DNA from: Brevibacterium paucivorans
GTDB lineage: Bacteria; Actinomycetota; Actinomycetes; Actinomycetales; Brevibacteriaceae
Length of the DNA: 64,000 nt
Assembly (NCBI RefSeq): GCF_016907735.1
Contig: NZ_JAFBCP010000001.1
Coordinates: forward strand, 186,001 to 250,000
Direction of reading: 5' to 3'
Below the pieces are notes generated by a model that saw nothing but the letters and a program-made list of their open reading frames with translations, was not told where the DNA came from and did no database searches. Of this stretch, positions 26,111 through 36,852 are shown piece by piece (within the stretch, counting starts at the first letter, position 1; each line of letters opens with the position of its first letter). Made by a program: the position numbers and the translations under genes.

Positions 26111-26764
26111 GTGAGTGCAAAAGTAGCTGAAACAGATGAGCACCCCCGGGCCATGGAAACACAGTCGTCATCGTGGCTTCTCAATCCTGTGGTCCATGGG
26201 ATCTACATGGTCGCGTTCTCAGTGATTGGTCTCCTTGCTTCATTTGACCTTTCGATTGAAAAGGTGAAGAAGCTTGAGAATCCGGAGTACATCCTGTCGT
26301 GCGATATGAACCCGTTCTTTTCGTGCAGTGGCGTCATGCAGTACCCGCAATCACAGCTGTTTGGCTTTCCTAACCAGTTCTTAGGAATCGCCGCGTTTGT
26401 CTTTCCTCTTCTGCTGGGAGTCTTGCTGATCAGTCGTGCACAGATTCCCGGCTGGGTGATGGTTGGCCTGAACATTGGGCTCTTGGGTGGTGTGGCCCTG
26501 GTGACATTCCTGTACATCAGTTCAATCTGGGTGATTGGAATCGGGTGTCCCTGGTGCATCGTGGTGTGGACGGTCACCATTCCGCTGTTCTGCACTACAA
26601 CTGGCTATAACGCGCTAGTGGGTAACTTTGGAACACGCATTCGCGACAACGTCACTGTCCGCGTATTTGCGTCGAGTTCACTTCTCATCAGCGTGGTGCT
26701 GGTCTTTGTTATCTACGTGTCGATTGTGATTCGCTTCTGGGATTACTTCAGCACGCTCTTCTAA
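26111..26764 (+). CDS. vitamin K epoxide reductase-family protein
   Basis: Start GTG 26111 (217 aa) is preferred because it gives a family-like N-terminus; ATG 26099 or the longer frame from 26000 are possible. Five transmembrane helices are visible. The four redox cysteines are present: a periplasmic pair in SCDMNPFFSCSGV and the active-site GCPWC in helix 4. Actinobacterial VKOR reoxidises DsbA-like proteins using menaquinone, so it supports disulfide formation outside the membrane. It stands alone, without a fused thioredoxin domain. Confidence 0.88.
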   Translation: MSAKVAETDEHPRAMETQSSSWLLNPVVHGIYMVAFSVIGLLASFDLSIEKVKKLENPEYILSCDMNPFFSCSGVMQYPQSQLFGFPNQFLGIAAFVFPLLLGVLLISRAQIPGWVMVGLNIGLLGGVALVTFLYISSIWVIGIGCPWCIVVWTVTIPLFCTTTGYNALVGNFGTRIRDNVTVRVFASSSLLISVVLVFVIYVSIVIRFWDYFSTLF

Positions 26765-26779
26765 AAGCGAACCACACGC

Positions 26780-26811
26780 AATCACCCCGGCACGTGGGCG
26801 CCGGGGTGATT
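26780..26811. terminator. bidirectional terminator, VKOR / ndk
   Basis: AATCACCCCGGC (26780-26791) is the exact inverse of 26800-26811 with an 8-base loop. It separates two convergent genes. Confidence 0.8.
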
Positions 26812-26833
26812 CGTATTCACAGATGTGGGTGGC

Positions 26834-27250
26834 TCAGTCTTGGAACCACAGGCCGATTTCACGTTCAGCCGACAGCGACGAGTCTGAACCGTGCACCACG
26901 TTCTGCTGTGCCACGGTCCCCCAGTCACGTCCGAGGTCGCCACGAATGCTTCCTGGAGCAGCTGTCGTTGGGTCGGTGGCCCCGGCGAGCGTGCGGAAAC
27001 CGAGGATTGCACCGTCGCCCTCAACAACCATGGCCACAATTGGGCCGGAGGCCATGAAGTCGACCAGCGGCTCAAAAAACGGCTTACCTTCGTGCTCTTC
27101 GTAGTGTTCCGTGAGAAGTTGACGTGAGGCTTCCATCATCTTCAAACGTTCGATGGTGTAGCCCTTGGTTTCGATGCGTGAAATGACTTCACCAATCAAA
27201 CCGCGCCTCACGCCGTCGGGTTTGACGAGGACAAGAGTCCGTTCGCTCAC
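26834..27250 (-). CDS. ndk: nucleoside diphosphate kinase
   Basis: From GTG 27250, seven bases after AGGAG, the 138-aa enzyme begins VSERTLVLVKPDGVRRGLIGE and contains NVVHGSDS with the phosphorylated active-site His, plus GPIVAMVVEGDGAI. It transfers gamma-phosphate between nucleoside triphosphates. It is the last gene after DUF4233 in the ileS-folC unit, the usual actinobacterial neighbourhood. Confidence 0.96.
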   Translation of the reverse strand: MSERTLVLVKPDGVRRGLIGEVISRIETKGYTIERLKMMEASRQLLTEHYEEHEGKPFFEPLVDFMASGPIVAMVVEGDGAILGFRTLAGATDPTTAAPGSIRGDLGRDWGTVAQQNVVHGSDSSLSAEREIGLWFQD

Positions 27251-27291
27251 GAAGATTCTCCTAACGTTGAAATTGAGCAACCACTACTAGG

Positions 27292-27705
27292 TTAGCCTTT
27301 CTTTTGGGCGTCCGCGGCAATCTCTTCCTTGGCCCATTCTGTGGCTTCACGGTCGATGCGTTTGCCCCAATACACCGCCACAACCCACATGGCTGTATAG
27401 ATCACACCCACAATGAGCATCATGGGCATGACGAAGGCTGTGAGAAGGACACATGCTTGAGCTATGTGACCCAGCGTGAGTCCAACACCCGAACCCATAG
27501 CTTTTCGTGGCAAGGTGGCGGTTGCAACCACACACAAAACGGTGATCACCGAAGCTCCTACGATGAGCCACGTTAACGACACTGGTCTCAGTCCGTAGCC
27601 AACGAGGAACGCCAGGTAGACCACCAGGATTTCCGAAATCAGAATCGTGCCACACAACACCGGGAGCTTCGACTTCAGAGGCAGTGTAGGAAGCGATTGG
27701 CTCAC
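27292..27705 (-). CDS. DUF4233 membrane protein
   Basis: The 137-aa protein has four hydrophobic helices and ends in a charged EATEWAKEEIAADAQKKG tail. Small proteins of this type (DUF4233) are found between folC and ndk in many actinobacteria. Its ATG overlaps the folC stop by 4 bases. Function is unknown. Confidence 0.85.
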   Translation of the reverse strand: MSQSLPTLPLKSKLPVLCGTILISEILVVYLAFLVGYGLRPVSLTWLIVGASVITVLCVVATATLPRKAMGSGVGLTLGHIAQACVLLTAFVMPMMLIVGVIYTAMWVVAVYWGKRIDREATEWAKEEIAADAQKKG

Positions 27706-29069
27706 GACTGCTCCTTCCGCCCTAAGAGCGTGCGGGCTTCGCCCACCGTTGACAGCGACCCGGTCACAACAACACCCGTCCCCGACTCATCGAGCGCCAA
27801 ATCGAGTGCCTTCATGAGCGCGGAATTCATGTCGTTTTCGACTAACACGTCGTCGGCCCCCCACCATTCGCTGGCTGCGTGAGCGAGCTCGTCGGCCCCC
27901 ATGGCACGAGGAGACTGGACCTGCGTCACGATCACGCGTCGCGCGAATCGGCTCAAGTGCTCAAAGACGCCGTGCGGGTCTTTATCCGCGTACATCGCGA
28001 CGACTGCCACGACCTCGGCGAAGTCAAAAGCGTCACCCACCGTTTCAGCGAGAACCTGGGCAGCGTGCGCGTTGTGCGCGCCATCGACAATCACCGTGGG
28101 TTCTGACCGCAGGATCTCAACACGCCCAGGTGAGGTCACAGCGCTCATGCCTTCACCAACCACGTCAACGTTCAACGGTTTGTCTTCTGTTCCCAAGAAT
28201 GCTTCGACCGCGGCCAGAGCAACTGCCGCGTTGACCGCCTGGTGCTCACCGTGTAGCGGCAAGAACAGGTCGGGGTAATCCTCCAGCTGAGTGCGCACGT
28301 GAATCACTTGGCCGTCGACCGCGTTTACCCGGCTTTGCAAACCAAATTCGCGACCAAGCCACCTGGACTCAACACCACGATCAGCGAACTCCGAGGCGAA
28401 CACATCTTCCACCTCGGGAACCTGGGGGCCCACCACCGCAACCGGGTGCGGGGCAGGCGACGGATCCACGGTGCGGTTGAGAATGCCCGCTTTTGTGCGC
28501 GCGATCTCTGCGACCGTGTCTCCCAAGAACTGCTGGTGATCCAGGCTCACAGGGGTGAACACGCACACCTGAGCGTCAGCGACATTCGTTGAGTCCCATT
28601 CGCCGCCCATGCCCACTTCGAGGATCATGACGTCGACTGGAGCGTCGGCGAAAATGGCGAACGCAACCACGGTGAGCGCTTCAAAGAACGTCAGAGGCGG
28701 TCGGTCCGACTGGGCCAATTCCTGGTCAACGATGTGAAGAACCGGCTGAATGTCGTCGACAATCTCGACAAACTTCTGGGCGTTGACGGGTTCGCCGTCC
28801 ACGCTGAAACGCTCGGTGAGGTCCTGCATGTGCGGGCTGGAAAACCGTCCCGTGCGCAGGTCGTGGGCCCGAATCAGTGTGTCGACCATGCGCACTGTGG
28901 ACGTTTTACCGTTGGTGCCCGTCACCGTGATCACCGGCGCCGAGGTGTGTATGTCGCCCAAAAGCTCGCACGCTCGGCGTGTAGCGTCTAGGCGCAGTTC
29001 AACTTCAGTTTCACCGGCCCGCGTCTGCAGGAGAGCCTGGGCGCGGGCGAGTTCAGATGTGAGATCCAT
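27702..29069 (-). CDS. folC: dihydrofolate / folylpolyglutamate synthase
   Basis: A 455-aa Mur-ligase-fold enzyme: the P-loop ITVTGTNGKTSTVRM, the folate-binding SSPHMQDLTERF, the Lys-containing TKAGILN and the ADP-ribose segment VDGAHNAHAA are all visible. It adds glutamate to dihydropteroate and to reduced folates. The ATG overlaps the ileS TAA by one base (TAATG). Confidence 0.95.
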   Translation of the reverse strand: MDLTSELARAQALLQTRAGETEVELRLDATRRACELLGDIHTSAPVITVTGTNGKTSTVRMVDTLIRAHDLRTGRFSSPHMQDLTERFSVDGEPVNAQKFVEIVDDIQPVLHIVDQELAQSDRPPLTFFEALTVVAFAIFADAPVDVMILEVGMGGEWDSTNVADAQVCVFTPVSLDHQQFLGDTVAEIARTKAGILNRTVDPSPAPHPVAVVGPQVPEVEDVFASEFADRGVESRWLGREFGLQSRVNAVDGQVIHVRTQLEDYPDLFLPLHGEHQAVNAAVALAAVEAFLGTEDKPLNVDVVGEGMSAVTSPGRVEILRSEPTVIVDGAHNAHAAQVLAETVGDAFDFAEVVAVVAMYADKDPHGVFEHLSRFARRVIVTQVQSPRAMGADELAHAASEWWGADDVLVENDMNSALMKALDLALDESGTGVVVTGSLSTVGEARTLLGRKEQS

Positions 29070-32000
29070 TAGGCCTTCACCACGCGAATGTTCGCGTTCA
29101 GTTCATTCGCACTGTGCAGATCGTCACCCGTTGCTTCATCTGTGCTGAGTTCGAACTGCAGAGCCAGCGTTTCACCGGCAATGAGCAGGCGGTGCGGAGT
29201 GAGTGCCTGCGCGGTTGCGTCGTCGGTGTAGAGGGTGACGCGGATGCGGTCAGAAACATCCAGGTCGAGCTCACGTCGGATGTTTTGGATTGCGCGGACG
29301 GCATCACGTGCCAATCCTTCCGCTTCCAGTTCCGGCGTCACAGTCTTATCCAGCGCCACGAAACCGGAGTCGGTAGGTGCCAGAACGACCGTGTCGCTTG
29401 CCGCCTCGGCGACTTCTTCTAAGGTGTACTCACCTTCCACAAGCTCGATCCCACCGGAGACCACCACGCCGTCGTTGACCGACCAGTCGCCGGTCTTTGA
29501 ACCCTTGATTGCCGTCTGCACGTCCTTCCCGAGGCGCGGGCCGGCAGCGCGGGCGTTCACCGTGAGTTTGTGGTCGAGTGAGAATCCGGCTTCGGCGGCT
29601 TCGGCCATGCGAAGCACCTCGACGGATTTCACGTTGAGCTCGTCGGCGATGATGGATGTGAAGTCCTCACCCAGCTCGATGTCAGTTGCGACCGTCAGCG
29701 TGGACAGCGGCAGGCGCACGCGCAGGTGCTGTGCCTTGCGCAGGCTCGAGCCCACCGAGCACACGCCGCGGGTTGCGTCCATGCGTTCAACCAGATCGGG
29801 ATCTGCAGGGAACAGCGTTGCGTCTGGGTAGTCAGCCAGGTGGACTGACTCTTCGCCCGTGAGGCCACGGAAAATTTCTTCTGCCACGAACGGCATGAGC
29901 GGGGATGCAGCACGGATGAACGCTTCAAAACACGTGTAGAACACGTCGAAGCTTTCGTGCATGGCCACGGTGCCGTCCCAGAAACGACGGCGCGACCTGC
30001 GCACATACCAGTTGGTCAGAAGATCCAAGTACTCACGGATCAGCTGGCACCCATTCCACAAGTCATACGCGTCCATGGCCGTCTGGAAGTCCACCAGGAA
30101 GTCGTGAGTCTTAGCAAGCAGGTAGCGGTCCAGAACCTGGCTCGACTCATACCGTTTCTTGGCGCTGTAGCCGCGGGTGTCTTCGCCTTCTGCTGATTCA
30201 GCCGTGTTGGAGTACGTGGCAAAGAAGTACCACGCGTTCCACGCTGGCAGAATCACCTGTCGAACCCCGTCGCGGATTCCCTGTTCCGTGACGATGAGGT
30301 TTCCTCCGCGCAGGATGGGGCTGGACATGAGGAACCAGCGCATCGCGTCAGAACCGTCCCGTTCAAACACTTCGTTGACGTCCGGATAGTTGCGCAGGCT
30401 CTTCGACATCTTCTGTCCGTCTGAGCCCAAAACGATTCCGTGGCAGATCACGTCCATGAACGCTGGCTTGTCAAACAGCGCGGACGCCAGAATGTGCAAG
30501 GTGTAGAACCATCCGCGTGTCTGCCCGATGTACTCAACGATGAAGTCGGCCGGGTAGTGGTGTTCGAACCAGTCTTTGTTGTCGAACGGGTAGTGGACCT
30601 GCCCGTATGGCATGGAACCGGAGTCGAACCACACGTCCAGGATGTCTTCGACGCGACGCATGGTGGACTTCCCAGTGGGGTCGTCCGGATTAGGGCGGGT
30701 CAGTTCATCGACGTACGGGCGGTGCAGGTTTGGTTTGCCGTCGGGCCCGGTGGGCAGTCGACCAAAGTCACGTTCGATCTCTTCAAACGAACCGTAGACG
30801 TCCAGACGTGGATATTCCGGGTTGTCTGACTTCCACACGGGAACGGGGCTTCCCCAGAAACGATTACGGGTAATCGACCAGTCGCGTGCGTTTTCGAGCC
30901 ATTTTCCGAACTGGCCGTGCTTGACGTTGTCCGGCACCCACGTGATCTTTTCGTTGTTGGCCAGCATCTTGTCTTTGATCTTGGTGACCTCAACGAACCA
31001 CGAACTCACACCCTTGTAGATGAGCGGGTTCTTGCAACGCCAGCAGTGTGGATAGGAGTGGTTGTAGGTTTCGTGGCGCACCAGCACGGTGCCGTCCCAC
31101 ACAGACCCTGTTTCGCCGTCCTGTTTGGTGGCGTTCTTGAGCTGTCGAATGAGTGGCGCGTTGGCTTCGAACACCTGCAGTCCTGCGAATTCCTTCACTG
31201 GCGCGGTGAACTGGCCGCTCGCGCTCACGGGCATGACGGCTTCGATTCCGGCGGCTTGGGTGACAACGTAGTCGTCCTCACCGAACGCTCCCGCGGTGTG
31301 AACCAGTCCGGTACCGTCCGAGGTGGTGACGAAGTCCCCTTCGAGGATCCGGAAGGCGTTTTCGTGGCCTTCGTAGTAGGTGAACGGCGGGTTGTAGGTG
31401 TGGCCCAAAAGGTCGGAGCCTTTCAGCGTTTCAACAACCGTGGGGTCCTCCCCCAGTTCCTTTGCATACGCTGCCAGCCGTGCCTGAGCGATCACGTACC
31501 TTTCAGCGGTACCGGTTGGCACCTCGGACTCTACAACCACGTAGTCGATATCCGAACCAACCACGATCGCAAGGTTAGAAGGCAGGGTCCACGGCGTGGT
31601 GGTCCAGATGAGGAACTTAGCGCCGTGCAGACATTCGAGTGGGCCACCCGAGCATGTCAGGCCAACGGTGACCGACGGGTCCTGACGGTCCTTGTAGACC
31701 TCTTCGTCCATGCGGAGTTCGTGGTTCGACAGCGGTGTCTCATCCGACCAGCAGTAGGGCAAAACTCGGAAGCCTTCGTAGATGAGGCCCTTGTCGTACA
31801 GGGTCTTAAACACCCACAGCACCGACTCCATGAATTCGGGGTTGAGGGTCTTGTAGTCGTTTTCGAAGTCGACCCAGCGACCCATGCGGTTGACGTACTC
31901 TTCCCACTCGTTGGTGTACTTGAGTACGGAAGCACGCGCGGCGTCGTTGAACTTTTCGACGCCCATGTCCAGGATTTCGTCTTTGGTTTTCAAGCCCAGC

Positions 32001-32368
32001 TGGCGCATGGCTTCGAGTTCGGCAGGGAGACCGTGCGTGTCCCATCCAAAGCGTCGCTCAACTTTCTTCCCGCGCATGGTCTGGTAGCGCGGAACGACGT
32101 CCTTGACGTAGCTGGTCAGCAAGTGGCCGTAGTGTGGCAAACCGTTCGCAAACGGAGGGCCGTCGTAGAAAACGAACTCATTCTCACCGTCGACGCCTGC
32201 ATCCCGTTGTTCGACAGACTTGCGGAATGTGTTGTTTTCGTTCCAGTAAGCAAGAATGTCTTTTTCTAGTTCTGGAAATGTGGGGCTGGGTGTAAGTCCG
32301 CCAGTAAACGTCGTCGCCTGGGGGTACACCCGTTGGGTGTGAGCTTCTGAGCCGGTTGTTTCGGTCAT
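29069..32368 (-). CDS. ileS: isoleucyl-tRNA synthetase
   Basis: The 1,099-aa class I synthetase has the HIGH-box variant GLPHYGH in [31 protein letters not shown], the CP1 editing domain with [18 protein letters not shown] motifs ([12 protein letters not shown]), and [11 protein letters not shown] as KMSKS loop. Length and motifs fit the longer, eukaryotic-like IleRS class frequent in actinobacteria. ATG 32368 has AAAGGAC upstream. A T-box leader with an ATC specifier precedes it, so expression responds to uncharged tRNA-Ile. Confidence 0.96.
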   Translation of the reverse strand: MTETTGSEAHTQRVYPQATTFTGGLTPSPTFPELEKDILAYWNENNTFRKSVEQRDAGVDGENEFVFYDGPPFANGLPHYGHLLTSYVKDVVPRYQTMRGKKVERRFGWDTHGLPAELEAMRQLGLKTKDEILDMGVEKFNDAARASVLKYTNEWEEYVNRMGRWVDFENDYKTLNPEFMESVLWVFKTLYDKGLIYEGFRVLPYCWSDETPLSNHELRMDEEVYKDRQDPSVTVGLTCSGGPLECLHGAKFLIWTTTPWTLPSNLAIVVGSDIDYVVVESEVPTGTAERYVIAQARLAAYAKELGEDPTVVETLKGSDLLGHTYNPPFTYYEGHENAFRILEGDFVTTSDGTGLVHTAGAFGEDDYVVTQAAGIEAVMPVSASGQFTAPVKEFAGLQVFEANAPLIRQLKNATKQDGETGSVWDGTVLVRHETYNHSYPHCWRCKNPLIYKGVSSWFVEVTKIKDKMLANNEKITWVPDNVKHGQFGKWLENARDWSITRNRFWGSPVPVWKSDNPEYPRLDVYGSFEEIERDFGRLPTGPDGKPNLHRPYVDELTRPNPDDPTGKSTMRRVEDILDVWFDSGSMPYGQVHYPFDNKDWFEHHYPADFIVEYIGQTRGWFYTLHILASALFDKPAFMDVICHGIVLGSDGQKMSKSLRNYPDVNEVFERDGSDAMRWFLMSSPILRGGNLIVTEQGIRDGVRQVILPAWNAWYFFATYSNTAESAEGEDTRGYSAKKRYESSQVLDRYLLAKTHDFLVDFQTAMDAYDLWNGCQLIREYLDLLTNWYVRRSRRRFWDGTVAMHESFDVFYTCFEAFIRAASPLMPFVAEEIFRGLTGEESVHLADYPDATLFPADPDLVERMDATRGVCSVGSSLRKAQHLRVRLPLSTLTVATDIELGEDFTSIIADELNVKSVEVLRMAEAAEAGFSLDHKLTVNARAAGPRLGKDVQTAIKGSKTGDWSVNDGVVVSGGIELVEGEYTLEEVAEAASDTVVLAPTDSGFVALDKTVTPELEAEGLARDAVRAIQNIRRELDLDVSDRIRVTLYTDDATAQALTPHRLLIAGETLALQFELSTDEATGDDLHSANELNANIRVVKA

Positions 32369-32628
32369 GAGCGTCCTTTAACTTTCAGGGGCCGAGTGGT
32401 TCGCACTTGACCCGATTTACGGTGTCATCCGTGCGAGGACGAAGGCCAGTGGGCCACCGCGGTACCACCCCGCTTATCTGTTCTTCCCGAGGTGGAAAGG
32501 ACAGATCGCTCATAAGGCTGTTACGGGCCTACCCGTCCGGTTCTACTGGGCGAATGCTCTGCTGCCGATGTACGCATGCTTTTGTGCAACCGCTTTTCTT
32601 CCGGATGCTCCCCGGTGATGGCCGGATC
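32369..32628 (-). promoter_or_regulatory. ileS T-box riboswitch (ultrashort stem I)
   Basis: On the minus strand the T-box core GGGTGGTACCGCGG (32470-32457) is exact. The 5' end reads CCGG-CCATCA-CCGG, a very short stem I whose loop shows the ATC isoleucine specifier (32619-32617), followed by the GGAGCATCCGGAAG linker typical of actinobacterial ileS leaders. A TAATAC -10 at 32640-32635 fits a start near 32628. Such leaders act mainly on translation: tRNA binding frees the ileS ribosome binding site, here AAAGGAC just before ATG. Confidence 0.92.
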
Positions 32629-32701
32629 ATAGCGGTATTAGCTTACCGCATAGAAGCCCGTGTATACGTGTGTAGTGTGGGACATATATAGAGGAGGACG
32701 A

Positions 32702-33460
32702 ATGACGGATCAGAAACTACGTGCAGTTGTTACTGGCGCCAGCTCAGGTATTGGTGCAGCAACCGTTCGCCAGCTCCGGGCTCTCGACTGGGACGTTGTG
32801 GCAGTTGCCCGGCGTGAAGACAAGCTCAAAGCGCTCGCAGACGAAACCGGTGCCAGCTACATCGTGGCCGACATGACCAGTGACGAAGATGTCACCCGGA
32901 TGGCTGAAAAAGTGCTCGCCCACGGACCTGTCCACTCGCTCGTGGCCAACGCTGGATTCGCCCTGGGCACCGATGAAGTCAAAGACGCCAACGTCGACGA
33001 CTGGAAGAAGATGTTTGACATCAACGTGTTGGGTGTTGTGCGCGCCGTCAAGGCACTCCTGCCTGCCTTGGTCGACTCCGGCCGAGGTGACATTTGCATT
33101 ATGAGTTCCACGGCCGGGCACATTGCCTATGAAGGTGGAGGAGGATATGTCGCTGCCAAGCACGGAACCACCTCGGTCGCGGAAACCTTGAGGCTGGAAC
33201 TTGCAGGCCAGCCGGTCCGCGTCATGGAAATTGCCCCGGGTATGGTCGCGACCGACGAATTTTCTCTCAAGAGGTTGGGGTCCCAGGAGGCTGCCGACAA
33301 GGTGTACGAGGGCGTTGAGCGCCCGCTGACGGCCGAGGACGTTGCCGACGCTGTTGTCTACACGCTGACGCGTCCGCACCATTTCAATGTTGACCTCATG
33401 GTCATTCGCCCCATCGCGCAAGCGGCGCAACACAAGGTGGCGCGCAACTCCGGACTCTAA
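32702..33460 (+). CDS. short-chain dehydrogenase/reductase
   Basis: ATG 32702 follows GAGGAGGACGA. The 252-aa Rossmann enzyme has the nucleotide loop TGASSGIG, NAGFALG, catalytic Ser in IMSSTAGHIAYEG and Tyr-x3-Lys in GYVAAKHG. It resembles the YdfG/serine-type NADP-dependent dehydrogenases that act on 3-hydroxy acids. Substrate not determinable. It diverges from the ileS T-box promoter and lies 42 bases before valS. Confidence 0.88.
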   Translation: MTDQKLRAVVTGASSGIGAATVRQLRALDWDVVAVARREDKLKALADETGASYIVADMTSDEDVTRMAEKVLAHGPVHSLVANAGFALGTDEVKDANVDDWKKMFDINVLGVVRAVKALLPALVDSGRGDICIMSSTAGHIAYEGGGGYVAAKHGTTSVAETLRLELAGQPVRVMEIAPGMVATDEFSLKRLGSQEAADKVYEGVERPLTAEDVADAVVYTLTRPHHFNVDLMVIRPIAQAAQHKVARNSGL

Positions 33461-33502
33461 AGGTCTTTGGCCTTTGCCCAACCCAGGTGAAAAGATATTG
33501 CT

Positions 33503-36148
33503 ATGAATAACGGCCCAAGCACACACGACTCGGTGCACCTTCCAGATAAACCAGCCCTCGAAGGGCTTTCCGAAAAATGGGACGCAAAGTGGGGTGAGGA
33601 ACAGGTCTACGCGTTTGACCGCAACACCACACGTGAAGAGGTCTACGCGATCGACACTCCCCCACCAACCGCGTCTGGTTCGTTGCACGTGGGCCACGTC
33701 TTTAGTTACACACACACCGACGTCATGGCACGCTACATGCGCATGACCGGCAAGAACGTTTTCTACCCCATGGGATGGGACGACAACGGCCTGCCAACCG
33801 AACGTCGCGTACAGAACTACTACGGTGTCAAATGCGAACCTTCGCTGGCCTACGACCCGGACTTCACGCCACCGGAGAAGCCGGCGAAGAACCCGCGCGA
33901 CTTTGTGGCGGTTTCTCGCCTCAACTTCATTGAGCTGTGCGAAAAGCTGTCTGCTGAAGACGAAAAGGTTTTCGAGCAGTTGTTCCGCTCAGTTGGGCTG
34001 TCCGTCGACTGGAACTATTCGTACCGCACGATCGACGACAAGTCCCGTGCTGTCTCCCAGCGTGCGTTCTTGCACGATTTGAAGGCGGGGCAGGCGTACT
34101 CACAGGACGCACCCACCATGTGGGATGTGACGTTTGGGACCGCGGTTGCACAAGCCGAACTCGAAGATCGGGAAAAGGAAGGCGCGTACCACAAGGTCAA
34201 GTTCTTCCCCACTGGATCCGAAGGCCTGGCCGACACAGCACGTGAGCCGGTTGTCATTCTGACTTCGCGCCCAGAGCTCATTCCTGCAGTTGTGGCGCTT
34301 GTGGCCCACCCTGACGATGAGCGTTACCAGGGTCTCTTTGGTTCGACGGTTGTGTCGCCACTGTTCGGTGTTGAGGTTGAGGTCAAGGCGCACGAACTCG
34401 CTAAGTCCGACAAGGGTACGGGTATCGCCATGGTGTGTACGTTTGGTGACCTCACCGACGTCACGTGGTGGCGTGAGTTGGACCTCCCAACGCGTGCCGT
34501 GGTGACCCGTGACGGGCGCCTGAGCCGCGAGGTTCCGGAATGGATTGCGAGTTCCGCAAAGGCTGACGCGGCCGAGGTGTACGGCAAGCTCGCCGGAAAG
34601 ACCACCTTCACGGCTCGTAAGGAGATCGCTGAGCTGCTGGAAGAGTCCGGTGACCTCACCGGCCCCATTGAGCAGATCACCCACCCCGTGCCGTTTTATG
34701 AAAAGGGTGACAAGCCTCTTGAGGTGGTCACTTCGCGTCAATGGTACATCCGCAACGGTGGGCGAAGCGCGGAACTCCGTGACGCTCTGATTGCGCGGGG
34801 TCGCGAAATCGACTGGCACCCAGCGTTTATGCGTTCTCGTTATGAAAACTGGGTTGAGGGCTTGAGCGGTGACTGGCTGGTGTCACGTCAGCGCTACTTC
34901 GGTGTTCCGATTCCGCTGTGGTACCGCCTCGATGAGCAGGGCCAGCCGGATTACGACGACCCGATCGTTCCAAGCGATGACCAGTTGCCAGTGGACCCAC
35001 AGGCCCACACACCTGAGGGCTTCACGGATGAGCAGCGCGACCAGCCAGGTGGCTTCACGGGCGATCCAGATGTGCTGGACACATGGGCAACGTCGAGCCT
35101 GACACCACAGCTGATTGGTGGATGGTCCACGGACGACGACCTGTTCAGCAAGGTCTTCCCGTTCGACCTGCGTCCGCAAGGTCACGACATTATTCGCACG
35201 TGGTTGTTCTCCACGGTGGTTCGCGCCAACTCGATTAACGGCTCGATCCCGTGGACGAACACTGCACTGTCCGGGTGGATCTTGGACCCGGACCGCAAGA
35301 AGATGTCAAAGTCCAAGGGCAACGTGGTTGTACCCAGCGACATCATCGCGGAAACCAAGCCTGGGTTTGGGCCCGACGCGGTTCGTTACTGGGCCGCAAG
35401 CGCGCGTTTGGGCGGTGACACCGCATATGACGTGTCGCAGATGCAGATCGGTCGCCGTTTGGCGATGAAGCTGTTGAACGCGTCGAAGTTTGCCTTGGCG
35501 CAGGGTGTTCACGCAGGTCACGTCCAGAACTTTGACCACGTGACTCACCCGCTTGACCAGGCGTTGCTGACCAAGTTGCGTGCCACGATCGAGCAGGCGG
35601 GTGCGCACTTCACCGAGTACGACTACGCTCACGCGCTACGTGTCACCGAGTCGTTCTTCTGGGAGTTCACCGACGACTACGTGGAGCTCGTTAAGGACCG
35701 GTCATATGGTGCGCAGGGCGAACAGGCTCAGCTGTCGGCTCACGTGACCCTGGCGACCGCACTTGACGCTCTGTTGCGCCTCTTTGCTCCGTTCATGCCG
35801 TTCGTCACTGAAGAAGTGTGGTCGTGGTGGCATGACGGATCTATCCACCGAACCACATGGCCAGGTGCCACCGAAATCACAGTCGGTGACACCACGGGCG
35901 TGGACCTGGAAACCATCGCAACGATCCTGGCAGAGGTTCGCCGTGCCAAGACCGAGGCAAAGGTTTCCCAAAAAACCGAGGTCGTCTCAGCGACTCTGCG
36001 CGCAACCGCCGCCGTGGTGGCGATGGCAGAGGCCACACGGGGCGACTTGGAAGCTGCGGGCCGTATTCGCGAGTGGGAACTCACCGTTGACGACGCGCAG
36101 ACCGAACCCACTGTCACTGACATCGAGTTCGCTGTCGAAGAAAAATAA
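33503..36148 (+). CDS. valS: valyl-tRNA synthetase
   Basis: The 881-aa class I synthetase shows TPPPTASGSLHVGHVFSYTHTD with HVGH, GWDDNGLPTERRVQNYYG, and the KMSKS loop RKKMSKSKGNVVVP. The chain ends soon after the anticodon-binding region, with only a short tail, so the long C-terminal coiled coil of many bacterial ValRS is reduced. The sequence resembles the archaeal-like ValRS type found in some actinobacteria. It couples valine to tRNA-Val and edits threonine. AIM24-type gene follows after 14 bases. Confidence 0.95.
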   Translation: MNNGPSTHDSVHLPDKPALEGLSEKWDAKWGEEQVYAFDRNTTREEVYAIDTPPPTASGSLHVGHVFSYTHTDVMARYMRMTGKNVFYPMGWDDNGLPTERRVQNYYGVKCEPSLAYDPDFTPPEKPAKNPRDFVAVSRLNFIELCEKLSAEDEKVFEQLFRSVGLSVDWNYSYRTIDDKSRAVSQRAFLHDLKAGQAYSQDAPTMWDVTFGTAVAQAELEDREKEGAYHKVKFFPTGSEGLADTAREPVVILTSRPELIPAVVALVAHPDDERYQGLFGSTVVSPLFGVEVEVKAHELAKSDKGTGIAMVCTFGDLTDVTWWRELDLPTRAVVTRDGRLSREVPEWIASSAKADAAEVYGKLAGKTTFTARKEIAELLEESGDLTGPIEQITHPVPFYEKGDKPLEVVTSRQWYIRNGGRSAELRDALIARGREIDWHPAFMRSRYENWVEGLSGDWLVSRQRYFGVPIPLWYRLDEQGQPDYDDPIVPSDDQLPVDPQAHTPEGFTDEQRDQPGGFTGDPDVLDTWATSSLTPQLIGGWSTDDDLFSKVFPFDLRPQGHDIIRTWLFSTVVRANSINGSIPWTNTALSGWILDPDRKKMSKSKGNVVVPSDIIAETKPGFGPDAVRYWAASARLGGDTAYDVSQMQIGRRLAMKLLNASKFALAQGVHAGHVQNFDHVTHPLDQALLTKLRATIEQAGAHFTEYDYAHALRVTESFFWEFTDDYVELVKDRSYGAQGEQAQLSAHVTLATALDALLRLFAPFMPFVTEEVWSWWHDGSIHRTTWPGATEITVGDTTGVDLETIATILAEVRRAKTEAKVSQKTEVVSATLRATAAVVAMAEATRGDLEAAGRIREWELTVDDAQTEPTVTDIEFAVEEK

Positions 36149-36162
36149 TCAACGGAGGCACT

Positions 36163-36834
36163 ATGCGTAGTGAACTGTTTGCCGACATCCACCAGGAAAA
36201 GAACAACACCGAACGTTGGACTCTGCAGTCCAAACGAATGTTGCGCACCTACATCACCCCAGACGCGCCTATGGTTGCGACGAAGGGAGCGATGGTTGCA
36301 TACCAGGGCAATGTGACGTTCCGTCACAAGGGCTCGCGTTCGGTTGGCGAGTTCTTTAAGAAGCAGCTGACCAGCGAGGACACTCCTATGATGAGTGTTG
36401 AAGGTCACGGGGAGGTTTTCTACGCCCGGAACGCGGCGAACATCTTCCTGATGCAACTCGAGGGTGACCAGGATGCGTTGACGGTGAACTCGTCGCGGTT
36501 GCTGGCCTTCGATGCGCACCTCAACTGGGATATCAAACGTATCCGCGGTGGAATGGGCGCCTTGGCGTCTGGGTCAGGGCTGTTCAACATTGAGATGTCG
36601 GGGCAAGGTAGCGCCTCGGTGTGCTGTTACGGTGACCCCATGATTCTCGACTGTTCGCAGACTCCAACGTATGTGGACCCGCAGGCTGCGGTGTGCTGGT
36701 CGGCAAACCTTGCGCCTCAGATCAAGGTGGACGCTTCAGTTGGAACGTTTATTGGGCGTGAGTCTGGTGAGACTGTCCAGTTGATGTTCCACGGCCCCGG
36801 TTTCGTTGTGGTTCAGCCGGCAGAAACGTACTAG
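36163..36834 (+). CDS. AIM24-family protein
   Basis: The 223-aa protein is beta-rich with the AIM24/TRAP-like pattern: MVATKGAMVAYQGNV, MMSVEGHGEVFYARNAANIFLMQLEG, SRLLAFDAHLNWDIKRI and a final PGFVVVQPAE strand. No signal peptide or membrane segment is seen. Bacterial members are of unknown function; the yeast relative affects mitochondrial inner-membrane architecture. It is preceded by an AACGGAGGCACT ribosome binding site and follows valS closely. Confidence 0.85.
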   Translation: MRSELFADIHQEKNNTERWTLQSKRMLRTYITPDAPMVATKGAMVAYQGNVTFRHKGSRSVGEFFKKQLTSEDTPMMSVEGHGEVFYARNAANIFLMQLEGDQDALTVNSSRLLAFDAHLNWDIKRIRGGMGALASGSGLFNIEMSGQGSASVCCYGDPMILDCSQTPTYVDPQAAVCWSANLAPQIKVDASVGTFIGRESGETVQLMFHGPGFVVVQPAETY

Positions 36835-36852
36835 ACCGAGGTTGTTTTCGCT

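Noticed and set aside
30917..32269. 450-codon rightward frame inside ileS
   Set aside because: Antisense to a clear isoleucyl-tRNA synthetase; no motif and no ribosome binding site.
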